64,000 nucleotides of DNA from Gallaecimonas pentaromativorans. GTDB taxonomy: Bacteria > Pseudomonadota > Gammaproteobacteria > Enterobacterales > Gallaecimonadaceae. The stretch spans positions 186,001 to 250,000 of the forward strand of contig NZ_RJUL01000002.1 of NCBI RefSeq assembly GCF_003751625.1, read 5' to 3'. This document shows, in pieces, positions 6,857 through 16,088 of this stretch (its first letter is position 1; the number at the start of each line of letters is the position of its first letter). The notes under the pieces are model-generated. The model was given only the letters and a program-made list of their open reading frames with translations. It was not told where the DNA came from and made no database searches. The position numbers and the translations under genes were made by a program.

Positions 6857-9800
6857 GCCTCCTCCAGCAAGGTATCCAGTTCGGCCAGCGCTAGGTCAAA
6901 ATCAAAACGCTCAAGCCTTGCGCGCAGTTCACTCAGGGTAGCCCCCAGCTCTGGCCGCTCAGCCAAGAGCTGCTCCAAGAGGTCAAGGGCGCTGGCATCG
7001 GCCGCTTGCAGGGCCGGGCGCAAAGCGCCAAGGCGCGTTTTGATATGGTCATCAAGGGCGACCAGCATAGCTTGCGGCGGCACCTCGGGCAGCCAAGCGT
7101 CAATGGCGGTCAGCAGCCCCGCCATCTCTTCATTAAGGCTGGCCAGAAGCGGCGCCGTGGGTTCGCCGCCTCTGGCGCGGCCTTCAAGCTGGCGCGCCGT
7201 TTCAGCCAGGGCGTTGGCGCCGAGACTGCCCAGCAAGCCCTTGAGGGTGTGGAGCTGGCGAAGGTCGCTTTGTGGGTCGGTTGAGGTCAGCATAGCGGGC
7301 GCCTGGCTGGCAAAGCGGCTCAGCACTTTGGTGTAAAGCCCGGCATCGTTCATCACCCGCCTTAACCCCTCGCTGACATTTAGCTGTGGATGCTGCGGCC
7401 AGTCGGGGGCGGCAACCGGCGCGGCTGGCGCCTCCACTTCGGCCTCCACCCCCAGCCAGCGGGCGATCACCTCGAACATCACCGGCACGTCCAGCGGTTT
7501 ACCGATATGGTCGTTCATGCCCGCCGCCAGACAGAGGTTCTTGTCGCTGTCCATGACGTTGGCGGTCATGGCGATCACCGGCAAGTCTTGCCACTTGGGC
7601 GATTGGCGCAGCCGGCGGGTCGCCTCATAGCCGTCCATGATCGGCATCTGGCAATCCATCAGCACCAGGTCGACGTCGCGGTTGGTCAGGCGATCCAGGG
7701 CGTCCTGGCCGTCTTTGGCCACCAGCACCTGAATGCCGGCCTTGGTCAGGAAGCTTTGGGCCACTTCCCGGTTGAGATCGTTATCGTCCACCAGCAGCAC
7801 CTTCTTACCGGCCAGGGCCGGGTAGCGCAGGCTGTTGCCGTCCGGGGCCCGGCGCACCGGCAAGCGGCCGGTGCCTTCGCCAAGAGCCTCGCAGACCGCA
7901 TCAAACAAGGTGGAGGGGCTGACCGGTTTAAGCAGCACTTCCTTGACCCCAAGGGGCGTGGCCTTTTGCACCAGGGCGTCGTCGGTAAAGGCCGACACCA
8001 TCAACATCGCCTTGGGCTGCGTGGGCAGCGCTTTAACCTTCTCGATAAGCTCGATGCCATCCATGCCCGGCATTTGCCAGTCCACCAGCAGCAGCTGCGG
8101 CATGGACTGGGTCATCATCTGCAAGGCGCTCTCACCATCAAGGGCGCTACGCACAACAAAACCATAAGCGCTCAGCAGTCCTTCGAGCACTGCCAACTGG
8201 GTTTCGTTATCATCCACCACCAGGGCCTGGCAGCCCTGCAAGGCCGCCACCTGGGTCAAGTCGCTCTGGCTGCCTTCGGGCACCAAAGGCAGGGAAAAGC
8301 CAAACAGCGTGCCGCGGCCAAACTCGGAGCGCACTTCTATCTCGCCCCCCATCAGTTGGCAAAGCCGTTGGCAGATGGCAAGCCCCAGCCCAGTGCCGCC
8401 ATAGCGGCGGGTGGTAGAGCTGTCGGCCTGGCTAAAGGCGCCAAAGAGCCGGCTTATCTGATCCGGGGTCATGCCGATGCCGGTGTCGCGCACGCTAAAT
8501 TGCAGCCAGCCGGGCTTGCTTTGCTGCACCCCGATAACGATCTCCCCCTTTTCGGTGAACTTAAGGGCGTTGGACACCAGATTCATCAGGATCTGGGTCA
8601 GCCGGTGGGGGTCGCCCTTAAGCTGATTGGGGCAATCTGGCATCAGATTCAGCACCAGTTCGATATGCTTTTGGGCGGCGGTATCGGCAAAGATGTCCCG
8701 CAGGTTGGCCAGGGTATCGTCCAGGCGGAAATCGACATTCTCAATGGACATCTTGCCCGCTTCAATCTTGGAGAAATCCAGGATGTCGTTGAGGATCCGC
8801 AGCAGGGTTTTCGAGGCCTGCTGAATTTTCCCCAGGTAGGGGCTGGCCCCTTCTTGCTCTTGGGCCAGTTGTGCAAAGCCGAGGATGGCGTTCATGGGGG
8901 TGCGAATTTCGTGGCTCATATTGGCCAGGAAGTCGCTTTTGGCTTTAGAAGCTTGGTCGGCCTCTTCTTTGGCCTCTTGAATTTGCTTCTCCATGGCGCG
9001 GCGGGTGTCCATGTCGGTCACCACCAGCACGCTGCGGCCAAGGCTCAGGCTGCGCCACGCCAGCTGCACCCAACGGCCCTTGCCTTGGGCACTGATAAGC
9101 TCGCCTTCCCAGGTAAAATCCCCTTCCCCTTTTTGCAACAGCTCCAACTGGCCGCGGATAAAGTGCATGTCTTTAGGCCGGAAAAAGGCGCTGATAAGAG
9201 CCCCTTTCAATTGACTGCCAGACAGGCCCAGCAGGTCTGCCAAGGCCGGGTTGGACTCTGCGATTTTGCCGTCTTCACTGACCATGGCAAGGCCGGTAGG
9301 CACCTCCTTAAAAATGGCAGTCAGCAGTTGCTCACGCCGTTCCAGGCGTTCTCGTGCCGACTGCCTATCGGCAATATCAAAAATGGCGCCGTCCCATCCC
9401 AGCAGCTGGCCGTCGTCGCCTATAACCGGGTCGCCCCGCTCCGCTACCCAGCGCTGGGAGCCAAGGCGGTGCTCAAGACGATACTCAACGGCATAAGGCA
9501 CCCGGCGCTTGATGGCCTCATCGATGGTCTCTTGGACACGAGCCCTGTCGTCGCTGTGCACAAGGGATAGCAACAAGCGCTCACCTTTAAGAAATTCGTC
9601 TTCGCCAAAGCCCGTTAAATCAAAGATATAAGGGTTAATAAACTGGATCTGCCCGCTACCATCAGCGCGGTAGGCCACCCCGGGGAGATGCTCGATAAAG
9701 GCGCTAGCAATGGTGGCCTTATCGGAGATTTGTGCGCCTCCCTGCAAGCGGTTAAAGCTCACCGCCAGCTCTTTTAGCTCAGGGGCGCCATGAGGCACCA

Positions 9801-10671
9801 AGGGCAAGGTCGGCTTGCCTTTTTGCAACTGGCGAAAGCCCCAGGCCAGGGAATAAAGCGGCTTGGTATGAACGCGAATTAACAGCCGCATCGCCAGCAG
9901 CGCCAAGCCCAGACAAACCAGCAGGCTAGCCAGATAGGCCCAGAGATTGCGCTGCTGCTCAGGCCCTTGCCAGCGCATGGAAATACCAGTGTGACCGATA
10001 GGCAGCGCCGGGCCACTTAACTCTTCATTGAGCTGGTTAAGGGGGTTGCCCTTGGGGCCCAGCAGCTCAGTCTTGCCGTCGCCATTGGCCGCCGCCAACT
10101 CGTCGATAGCGATATCGATGGTCATCACTCCCAGTACCGTCTCGCCCCGGAAAATGGGCACCGAGTAAGTGATCATCCAGATGTTGCCGCCGCCGTCGTC
10201 AAAATACGGCGTCGACCATCTTGGCTGGCGCACCCTAACCGGCTCGATAAACCATTGGGAGCCGAGGGTGAAGTCGTAGGCTTCACGAAGATCGGTCAGC
10301 AATATCTTGTTGCCACTGCGATAGGCGTAGGGAGCCTTGATGGGGCCGGGGGGCTGAAATTCCGGTAAAAAGGCCAGGGCCGAGCCAAACACCATTTTAT
10401 GGCTGTCGACGTTCTGTTTGACCAAACCGCTGCGAAAGGAAGGGCTGCCAAGGTCGGCCAGCTCCAGGATACGGGCGCTATCTTCGGCTACCCTGGCGGC
10501 TTGCTCAATCAGTTCGGTCAGGTGCTCGGCCTTGTGCTCTATGGCCGAGGTGCTTTGGTCGGGGCGACCCAGGGCGACAATCAAGACGGCACACACCGCC
10601 AGCACCATCACCACCACCGCAAGGTGACTGGCTAACAAGCGCTGCCTTAACGTTAAGTTCTTTATTGTCAT
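6853..10671 (-). CDS. Hybrid sensor histidine kinase (Cache-PAS-PAS-HK-REC-REC-HPt)
   Basis: A 1272-residue membrane sensor kinase. From the N terminus: a transmembrane helix (about 7-30), a periplasmic double-Cache-like region including YFDDGGGNIWMITYSVPIF, a second helix (about 225-250), and two PAS domains (starting near 325 and 453). Next come HisKA with the phospho-accepting His in NMSHEIRTPMN (about 586) and an ATPase domain with MNLVSNALKFT, DTGIGM and GGTGLGLAI. Two receivers follow (Asp near 861 and 1003) and then an HPt domain with HTLKGLLGSLG (about 1140). This is a full phosphorelay in one chain. I start it at the ATG at 10671, preceded by AGGGAAAAACG. The upstream ATG at 10698 adds nine residues without a good site. 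It is translationally coupled to the HD-GYP regulator, suggesting control of cyclic di-GMP. Confidence 0.93.
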   Translation of the reverse strand: MTIKNLTLRQRLLASHLAVVVMVLAVCAVLIVALGRPDQSTSAIEHKAEHLTELIEQAARVAEDSARILELADLGSPSFRSGLVKQNVDSHKMVFGSALAFLPEFQPPGPIKAPYAYRSGNKILLTDLREAYDFTLGSQWFIEPVRVRQPRWSTPYFDDGGGNIWMITYSVPIFRGETVLGVMTIDIAIDELAAANGDGKTELLGPKGNPLNQLNEELSGPALPIGHTGISMRWQGPEQQRNLWAYLASLLVCLGLALLAMRLLIRVHTKPLYSLAWGFRQLQKGKPTLPLVPHGAPELKELAVSFNRLQGGAQISDKATIASAFIEHLPGVAYRADGSGQIQFINPYIFDLTGFGEDEFLKGERLLLSLVHSDDRARVQETIDEAIKRRVPYAVEYRLEHRLGSQRWVAERGDPVIGDDGQLLGWDGAIFDIADRQSARERLERREQLLTAIFKEVPTGLAMVSEDGKIAESNPALADLLGLSGSQLKGALISAFFRPKDMHFIRGQLELLQKGEGDFTWEGELISAQGKGRWVQLAWRSLSLGRSVLVVTDMDTRRAMEKQIQEAKEEADQASKAKSDFLANMSHEIRTPMNAILGFAQLAQEQEGASPYLGKIQQASKTLLRILNDILDFSKIEAGKMSIENVDFRLDDTLANLRDIFADTAAQKHIELVLNLMPDCPNQLKGDPHRLTQILMNLVSNALKFTEKGEIVIGVQQSKPGWLQFSVRDTGIGMTPDQISRLFGAFSQADSSTTRRYGGTGLGLAICQRLCQLMGGEIEVRSEFGRGTLFGFSLPLVPEGSQSDLTQVAALQGCQALVVDDNETQLAVLEGLLSAYGFVVRSALDGESALQMMTQSMPQLLLVDWQMPGMDGIELIEKVKALPTQPKAMLMVSAFTDDALVQKATPLGVKEVLLKPVSPSTLFDAVCEALGEGTGRLPVRRAPDGNSLRYPALAGKKVLLVDDNDLNREVAQSFLTKAGIQVLVAKDGQDALDRLTNRDVDLVLMDCQMPIMDGYEATRRLRQSPKWQDLPVIAMTANVMDSDKNLCLAAGMNDHIGKPLDVPVMFEVIARWLGVEAEVEAPAAPVAAPDWPQHPQLNVSEGLRRVMNDAGLYTKVLSRFASQAPAMLTSTDPQSDLRQLHTLKGLLGSLGANALAETARQLEGRARGGEPTAPLLASLNEEMAGLLTAIDAWLPEVPPQAMLVALDDHIKTRLGALRPALQAADASALDLLEQLLAERPELGATLSELRARLERFDFDLALAELDTLLEEA

Positions 10672-10742
10672 CGTTTTTCCCTGCCGACGGCGATTCAATC
10701 AGAATTTAGCAGCAGAAAAATTAAGGGGAAGCAAAAGTGCAT

Positions 10743-10770
10743 AAAAAGTCGGCATGGCGCCGACTTTTTT
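10743..10770 (-). terminator. Terminator of the hppD-hmgA-fahA-maiA operon
   Basis: AAAAAGTCGG-CATGGCG-CCGACTTTTTT is symmetric, so it can end both the maiA transcript and any readthrough from the other side. It begins right at the maiA stop codon. Confidence 0.85.
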
Positions 10771-11408
10771 CAATGAGCGTCCAGTTGATGCTCGGGGGCA
10801 GCGGCAATGAAAGCGTCCAGGGCCTCAAGCCGGGCACAGACGGCATTGAGGGTCGGGTACGGCGCCATGTCCACCTTGAAGCGGCGAGCGTTATACACCT
10901 GGGGCACCAGGCAGCAATCGGCCAGGGTCAGGGTATCGCCAAAGGCGTAGCGCCCGGCGCTGGCCTCAAGGCGCTGTTCTAAAGCCCTAAAACCGACGGC
11001 CAGCCAGTGGCGATACCAGTCGTCTTTTTGGCCGTCGCTCAGCCCCAGCTCCCCTTGCAGGTATTGCAGAACCCGCAAGTTGTTGACCGGGTGGATATCG
11101 CAGGCGATGTCCTGGCAAAAGGCCCGCACCCGGGCCCGCTCGGCAGGATTACTTGGCAACAATGCCGGGCCGCCTTGGGTTTCTTCCAGGTACTCCATGA
11201 TGGCAAGGGACTGGCTCAGCACCAGTTCGCCGTCCACCAGGGTGGGCACCAGTTCGGCAGGGTTTAAGGCCCGGTAAACCGGGCCATGTTGCTCGCCGCC
11301 ATCTTTGACCAGATGCACGGCGCGCTGCTCGCAGTCAATGCCCTTGATGGCCATGGCGATCCGCACCCGGTAGGCGGCCGATGACCGCCAGTAACCGTAG
11401 AGGGTCAT
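10770..11408 (-). CDS. maiA: Maleylacetoacetate isomerase
   Basis: A 212-residue zeta-class glutathione S-transferase that isomerises 4-maleylacetoacetate to 4-fumarylacetoacetate, using glutathione as cofactor. The N-terminal thioredoxin-like domain has the zeta signature YWRSSAAYRVRIAM with the catalytic SS pair. Residues around 50-70 (ALNPAELVPTLVDGELVLSQS) form the glutathione site. The C-terminal domain is all-helical. It is the last gene of the operon, and its ATG overlaps the fahA stop by 4 bases. It supplies the step between HmgA and FahA in tyrosine breakdown. Confidence 0.95.
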   Translation of the reverse strand: MTLYGYWRSSAAYRVRIAMAIKGIDCEQRAVHLVKDGGEQHGPVYRALNPAELVPTLVDGELVLSQSLAIMEYLEETQGGPALLPSNPAERARVRAFCQDIACDIHPVNNLRVLQYLQGELGLSDGQKDDWYRHWLAVGFRALEQRLEASAGRYAFGDTLTLADCCLVPQVYNARRFKVDMAPYPTLNAVCARLEALDAFIAAAPEHQLDAH

Positions 11409-12385
11409 CCCTTAACCACCTGCTGGTCGATGGCGCCAAAGAGGCTCTGGCCGCGGGCGTCCAGCATTTCGATACGCACCCGGTCACCAAATTTCATAAA
11501 GGGCGTCTTGGGGGCGCCAAATTCCAACGTTTCGAGCATCCGCACTTCGGCCAGGCAAGACGATCCCTTGCTGCGGTCGTAGTTGGAGATGGTGCCGGAG
11601 CCGACAATGGCGCCAGCGCCCAGCGGCCGGGTTTTGGCGGCGTGGGCCACCAGAGTGTCGAAGTTGAAGGTCATATCGACCCCGCACTGAGGCTCGCCAA
11701 ACAGCTTGCCGTTAAGGTGGCTAACCAGCGGCAGCTGCACCTTGCCGCCCTGCCAGGCATCGCCCAGCTCGTCGGGGGTGATGGCCACCGGCGAGAAGCT
11801 GCTGGAGGGTTTGGACTGGAAAAAGCCAAAACCCTTGGCAAGCTCGCCGGGGATAAGGCCGCGCAGCGACACATCGTTAACCAGCATGATGAGCTTGATG
11901 TGCTGGCCGGCGTCCTCGGCGCTGACGCCCATGGGCACGTCGTCGGTAATGACCGCCACTTCCGCTTCAAAATCAATGCCCCAGTCTTCGCTACCAAGGG
12001 CAATGTCGTCACGGGGGCCGATGAAACTGTCAGAACCCCCCTGGTACATCAAGGGATCGGTCCAGAAGGTTGCCGGCATCTCGGCGCCACGGGCCTTTCG
12101 CACCAGCTCCACGTGGTTCACATAGGCCGAGCCGTCGGCCCATTGGTAGGCGCGCGGCAGCGGCGAGTGGCACTGGGTTTCGTCAAAGGCAAAAGCGCCG
12201 GCCAGCGCGCCCTGGTTAAGGGCGAGGTACATCTCGCTTAGGCGCGGCGCCAGAGCTTGCCAGTTATCCAGGGCATATTGCAGGGTCGGGGCGATGTCTG
12301 CCACCTTCACCGCTTTATTGAGGGCCTTGTTGACCACCACCAGGCAGCCGTCGCGGCTGCCGTCCTTGATTGTTGCCAGCTTCAC
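11405..12385 (-). CDS. fahA: Fumarylacetoacetate hydrolase family protein
   Basis: A 326-residue FAH-superfamily enzyme that should cleave fumarylacetoacetate to fumarate and acetoacetate, the last step of tyrosine catabolism. Family features are the acidic metal-binding residues in DWGIDFEAEVAVI (about 130-143), LIMLVNDVSLR, and GSGTISNY with VGSG preceding it. It is the shorter bacterial form, lacking the N-terminal SH3-like domain of the eukaryotic enzyme. Four-base overlaps on both sides, with hmgA upstream and maiA downstream, tie it to the pathway. FAH-fold proteins act on several diketo acids, so the operon context decides the call. Confidence 0.92.
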   Translation of the reverse strand: MKLATIKDGSRDGCLVVVNKALNKAVKVADIAPTLQYALDNWQALAPRLSEMYLALNQGALAGAFAFDETQCHSPLPRAYQWADGSAYVNHVELVRKARGAEMPATFWTDPLMYQGGSDSFIGPRDDIALGSEDWGIDFEAEVAVITDDVPMGVSAEDAGQHIKLIMLVNDVSLRGLIPGELAKGFGFFQSKPSSSFSPVAITPDELGDAWQGGKVQLPLVSHLNGKLFGEPQCGVDMTFNFDTLVAHAAKTRPLGAGAIVGSGTISNYDRSKGSSCLAEVRMLETLEFGAPKTPFMKFGDRVRIEMLDARGQSLFGAIDQQVVKG

Positions 12386-13515
12386 TTGGCCTCTCCCTTC
12401 CAGCTGTTCACGTAATTGGCGTTCTCGGTGACCGATGCGGCGTCGCCCACGTCCAGGGCGTCGCGGGTATCGAGCATCACCGCTACCTCGTCGGTGGCCT
12501 TTTTCTTGTACTCCATGCCAGCTTTAAAGGCTTTGGGATGCGGCCCGTGGGTAAAACCGGCTGGGTGGAAGGTCATCATGCCGCGCTCGATGTTGTCGCG
12601 GCTGAAAAAATCCCCGGCGTGGTAGAACAGCACTTCGTCATAGTCGTCATTGGAGTGGTAGAAGGGCACCTTGAGGGCGCCGGGGTCCGACTCAATAGGC
12701 CTTGGCACAAAGGTACAAACCACAAAGCGCGGCGCCACAAAAGTGGTGTGGGCGCTTGGCGGCAGGTGATAGCGGTGGCTCATCAGCGGCCGGATATCGC
12801 GCCAGTTAAGGCGCAGCACGCACAGCTCGCCATGCCAGCCGATGGCATCCAAGGGGTTGAACGGGTAGGTAATAACGCTCACTTGGTTGTGGCGTTTCAC
12901 CTCCAGCTGCCAGCTCTCCTCGCCCTGCTGGGCCTTGAAGGCCTCGTCCATGGCCGGCACATCCAGCACCGCCGGGTCGAAGATGGCTTGCGGCCCCACT
13001 AGGCCCTTGTCGGGCAGCTGATAGCTGCCGTTGGTGGCTTCTATCATCAGCACCGTCATCGGGGCCTTGGGCTCAAGGCGCCACATGGTGCCACGGGGGA
13101 TCATCAGGTAATCGCCGTCACGAAGCGTCAGGTGGCCAAAGTCGCAGAAAAATTCCGCTTCGCCGTCATGAACAAACAGCAGATCGTCGCCGTCGGCGTT
13201 ACGGGCCAGGCGCTCCATCTTGCCGCTTGGGCGCCACAGCCGGTAACGGCAATGGGCGTTGTGCAAAATTAAATCGGCATGCCAGGGGGAGTTGCCCTCC
13301 CCCTTCACTTGGTTGAGATCAAAAAGCCGCGGCCGCAGCGGCCCTTCCCAGCTCACCCAACCGGTGGGGGCATGGCGATGGTGCAAATGGGCGGTGGGGC
13401 CGAAAAAGCCCTCTTTTCCCATCTCCCGCTCATAGAGGCCCTCTTCGGGCAGGTCCGCATGGGCCTGGCGCGAATGAATACCCTCACGGTGAGGAATGGA
13501 CGCCCATTTACGCAT
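12382..13515 (-). CDS. hmgA: Homogentisate 1,2-dioxygenase
   Basis: A 377-residue Fe(II) dioxygenase of the cupin-like HgmA family that opens the homogentisate ring to maleylacetoacetate. Metal-binding residues expected from the family fall in the stretch YHSNDDYDEVLFYHAGDFFS (His and Glu) and in TFHPAGFTHGPHP (His). The N-terminal barrel carries DDLLFVHDGEAEFFCDFGHL. It is shorter than the 430-residue human or Pseudomonas enzymes and matches the shorter gammaproteobacterial form. It overlaps hppD by 8 bases and fahA by 4, so the operon is tightly coupled. Loss of this enzyme would give brown pyomelanin pigment from homogentisate. Confidence 0.94.
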   Translation of the reverse strand: MRKWASIPHREGIHSRQAHADLPEEGLYEREMGKEGFFGPTAHLHHRHAPTGWVSWEGPLRPRLFDLNQVKGEGNSPWHADLILHNAHCRYRLWRPSGKMERLARNADGDDLLFVHDGEAEFFCDFGHLTLRDGDYLMIPRGTMWRLEPKAPMTVLMIEATNGSYQLPDKGLVGPQAIFDPAVLDVPAMDEAFKAQQGEESWQLEVKRHNQVSVITYPFNPLDAIGWHGELCVLRLNWRDIRPLMSHRYHLPPSAHTTFVAPRFVVCTFVPRPIESDPGALKVPFYHSNDDYDEVLFYHAGDFFSRDNIERGMMTFHPAGFTHGPHPKAFKAGMEYKKKATDEVAVMLDTRDALDVGDAASVTENANYVNSWKGEAK

Positions 13516-14587
13516 CGCTCAGCACTCCGCGGCGAATTTGGTCTTCTTCGATGGACTCGAACAGGGCCTTGAAGTTGCCCTCGCCAAAGCCTTCGTTGCC
13601 CTTGCGCTGGATGATCTCGAAGAACACCGGGCCAATCACGGTTTCGGTGAAAATTTGCAGCAAGATGCCGTCTTTGCTGGGCATGCCGTCAATCAGGATG
13701 TTGAGCTCCTGCAGGCGAGCCAAGTCTTCGCCGTGGCCGGGCACCCGGTCGTTTACCCGCTCGTAGTAGGTTACCGGGGTGGTCATGAACTTGGTGCCGC
13801 GAGCCTGCAGATCGGCCACGGTCTTGTAGATGTTGTCGGTGGTCAGGGCGATATGCTGGATGCCTTCACCGTTGTATTCGCGCAAAAACTCTTCGATTTG
13901 CGACTTGTCGTCGGACGATTCGTTGATGGGAATACGAATTTTGCCGCACGGGGCGGTCATGGCCTTGGACACCAATCCGGTGAGCTTGCCTTCGATGTCA
14001 AAATAGCGAATTTCGCGGAAATTACCGATGCGCTCGTAAAAATCAGCCCACACCGCCATGTTGCCCTGGTGCACGTTGTGGGTCAGGTGGTCCACTTCGA
14101 AAAGGCCGGCATTGGCACGGGCCATGCGCGCCTTGTAGTCGTCGTAGAAATCAAAATCGATGCGGTAGATGTCTTTCTCGCCGTACATGTCCACAAAGAA
14201 CAGCAAGGACTCGCCGATACCGTAAACCGCCGGGATGTTGAGCTCCATCGGCCCTACCGGGTTGGGGTAGGCTTTGGCGCCGCTGGCCACCGCGTGTTCG
14301 AAGGCTTTCTTGGCGTCAGCAACCCGAAACGCCATGGCGCACACCGAGGGACCGTGCTTTTTGGCAAATTCCAGGGCGTGGCTGTGGGGCTGGCCGTTAA
14401 CGATGAAGTTGATGTCTCCCTGGCGATACAGCCAGGCATCCTTGTGCTTGTGCTTGGCCACTTCGGCAAAGCCAAGGGAGGTAAAGAGGGCTTTGAGCTT
14501 CTCAATGCCCTCGGCGTCGGCGGCGGTGTATTCGACAAACTCGAAGCCGTCTGTGCCAAGGGGGTTGTAGGTGGTATCGACTGACAT
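13508..14587 (-). CDS. hppD: 4-hydroxyphenylpyruvate dioxygenase
   Basis: A 359-residue Fe(II) enzyme that converts 4-hydroxyphenylpyruvate to homogentisate and CO2. It has two vicinal-oxygen-chelate domains. The C-terminal one carries the iron ligands: His in DHLTHNVHQG (about 163), His in GIQHIALTT (about 243) and Glu in GPVFFEIIQRKGNEGFGEGN (about 322). The last of these is the strongest signature of the family. It is the first gene of the four-gene operon. GAGGAA lies 8 bases before the ATG at 14587. Confidence 0.96.
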   Translation of the reverse strand: MSVDTTYNPLGTDGFEFVEYTAADAEGIEKLKALFTSLGFAEVAKHKHKDAWLYRQGDINFIVNGQPHSHALEFAKKHGPSVCAMAFRVADAKKAFEHAVASGAKAYPNPVGPMELNIPAVYGIGESLLFFVDMYGEKDIYRIDFDFYDDYKARMARANAGLFEVDHLTHNVHQGNMAVWADFYERIGNFREIRYFDIEGKLTGLVSKAMTAPCGKIRIPINESSDDKSQIEEFLREYNGEGIQHIALTTDNIYKTVADLQARGTKFMTTPVTYYERVNDRVPGHGEDLARLQELNILIDGMPSKDGILLQIFTETVIGPVFFEIIQRKGNEGFGEGNFKALFESIEEDQIRRGVLSDA

Positions 14588-14712
14588 GCTGCATTCCTCG
14601 TTGAGTTCAGGTCTTTGCCTTTTCTTTGGTATAACGCGCCGCTCAGCCTGGGGGAACCCCGTGCTTTACGTGCGCGTCAACCAGCAATGCGTCAACTTAG
14701 AAATACAGCCGT

Positions 14713-14739
14713 CAAAACCCCAGCCAGCAGGCCCTGGGG
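14713..14739 (-). terminator. Possible terminator after the outer-membrane channel gene
   Basis: On the minus strand CCCCAG and CTGGGG flank a 10-base loop and are followed by TTTTG. It lies 36 bases past the stop of the channel gene and before hppD. The stem is short, so this is moderate evidence. Confidence 0.45.
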
Positions 14740-14774
14740 AGCCTCTTGGGGTGGCAACTTTACGCTACAGGGGG

Positions 14775-16088
14775 TTAGAAACGGTACTGCCAGGTCAGCT
14801 CGAGGAAGTCTTCGTCTTCGGCATCCCCAAGGGCGGGGCCCGGAAAAGAGTGGCCGTAGATCGCAGTCAGTAAATGGCCGCGAAGGGGCGTCCAGGTGAA
14901 ATTGGCAGCAAACTCGGTGCCCACGTAACGCGAACCCGACGAATAAGCGGGGCGCAGCAACTGGCCGGCTGGACCATAGATGCCGTCGCCCTTTTCAAGG
15001 CGCCAAAAGAAATCGAGCTCGGTGGTCAGCACCAGAGTCGGGGTCAGGTTCAACCCAAGATAAGGGTGCAAGTTATAGAAGTTGCGCGGCCCCAAGAGCG
15101 CCATTTCCGAAAAGTAATTGCCTCTTGGGAACAAGGCGTTAAAAGAACCCAGCTTGTTATCGTTAGGGTTTTTATCGCCGCTGGCAACGTTGGCAGAGAG
15201 GCCAAGCTCGGGGGCAAGTGGCGCGCTAAAGCGATAGCGGGTATCGCTGGCAAGGCTCCAGGCGCGAATGTCGCCGCCGTCAAAGCGGCCGAACTGGTAG
15301 ATAAACTCCCAGTTCCATGACCAGGGGCCAGCGTCGCCAAAAACCCGGGTGCCGAGGGTGTGGCGAAGCTCAACCCCTTGCCCCTGGGCATAGCGGGCAT
15401 GCTCGTTGCGATAGCCAAGGTAATAAAGGTCAAGGTTGCCGGATAGTGGCCCGCGAGTTGTGCCGTAAAAGCCCCACAGCCCCTGACTGTGATCAACCCG
15501 GTCGTCAAAATTGCCGGTTTTAAAGCGCCAAGGCCTTGCCACCAAGCCCTGCCACTGCCAATCGCCGAGCTGCCAGTTCACCACGCCGGCGTCAAAGCGG
15601 CGCCGGACATTAGGGCCTTCACGCACATCCAAGAGCCGGCCCGAGCCAAGGTTTAGCTCTTGGCGGCCAAGGGTCAGGCGATAATCCTTCGCCGCATATT
15701 GCACAAAAGATTGCTGCACGCTCAGGCGGTTTTGGTCAGGTATCGAAGGCCCGGCCGCCCTGCCGTCGGCAATGGCGCTGGTTACTTGGCCAAAGAGGCG
15801 CCAACGGGAGCCAAGGTGCCAATCGGCAAAGCCCACGTAACGCTGCATAAAAACGCCGTGGTCATCCTGCGGATCGCCACCCCAAACAGGATCGTCAGTA
15901 AATTCATAGCGATAGCGCACTTCACCGCCCAGGCTCAATAGGCTGTCGGCGGTAGGTCTGAGGCACTTATGGGGGTAACCCTGCGGTTTATCGGCGCACC
16001 AGACCGACCAATCCTCGTCTTGGCGCAGCTTTGTCAGCGCCGGTGGCGATAGGATTTGGGCGGCCAATAGCAGGGATACCAGCAGCAT
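14775..16088 (-). CDS. Alginate-export-like outer-membrane beta-barrel protein
   Basis: A 437-residue predicted outer-membrane channel. It has a short hydrophobic N-terminal signal (MLLVSLLLAAQ) and then many amphipathic strands rich in Trp, Tyr and Arg: EVRYRYEFTDDPVWGG, RWRLFGQVTSAIADG, and YRLTLGRQELNLGSGRLLDV. It ends in a C-terminal aromatic strand, LELTWQYRF. The GRQEL..G.GRLLDVREGPN..RRFDG-like segment and the length match the Alginate_exp (Pfam PF13372) group. Despite the name, most members are general or uncharacterised solute channels. Its start overlaps the stop of the DoxX gene by one base, so the two are co-translated. The substrate is unknown. Confidence 0.75.
   Translation of the reverse strand: MLLVSLLLAAQILSPPALTKLRQDEDWSVWCADKPQGYPHKCLRPTADSLLSLGGEVRYRYEFTDDPVWGGDPQDDHGVFMQRYVGFADWHLGSRWRLFGQVTSAIADGRAAGPSIPDQNRLSVQQSFVQYAAKDYRLTLGRQELNLGSGRLLDVREGPNVRRRFDAGVVNWQLGDWQWQGLVARPWRFKTGNFDDRVDHSQGLWGFYGTTRGPLSGNLDLYYLGYRNEHARYAQGQGVELRHTLGTRVFGDAGPWSWNWEFIYQFGRFDGGDIRAWSLASDTRYRFSAPLAPELGLSANVASGDKNPNDNKLGSFNALFPRGNYFSEMALLGPRNFYNLHPYLGLNLTPTLVLTTELDFFWRLEKGDGIYGPAGQLLRPAYSSGSRYVGTEFAANFTWTPLRGHLLTAIYGHSFPGPALGDAEDEDFLELTWQYRF

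Noticed and set aside
7390-9570. 726-codon open frame on the plus strand opposite the hybrid kinase
   Set aside because: It is antisense to a kinase with clear catalytic motifs in the other strand. High GC content keeps the opposite frame open, and the translation is His/Gln-rich without any domain.
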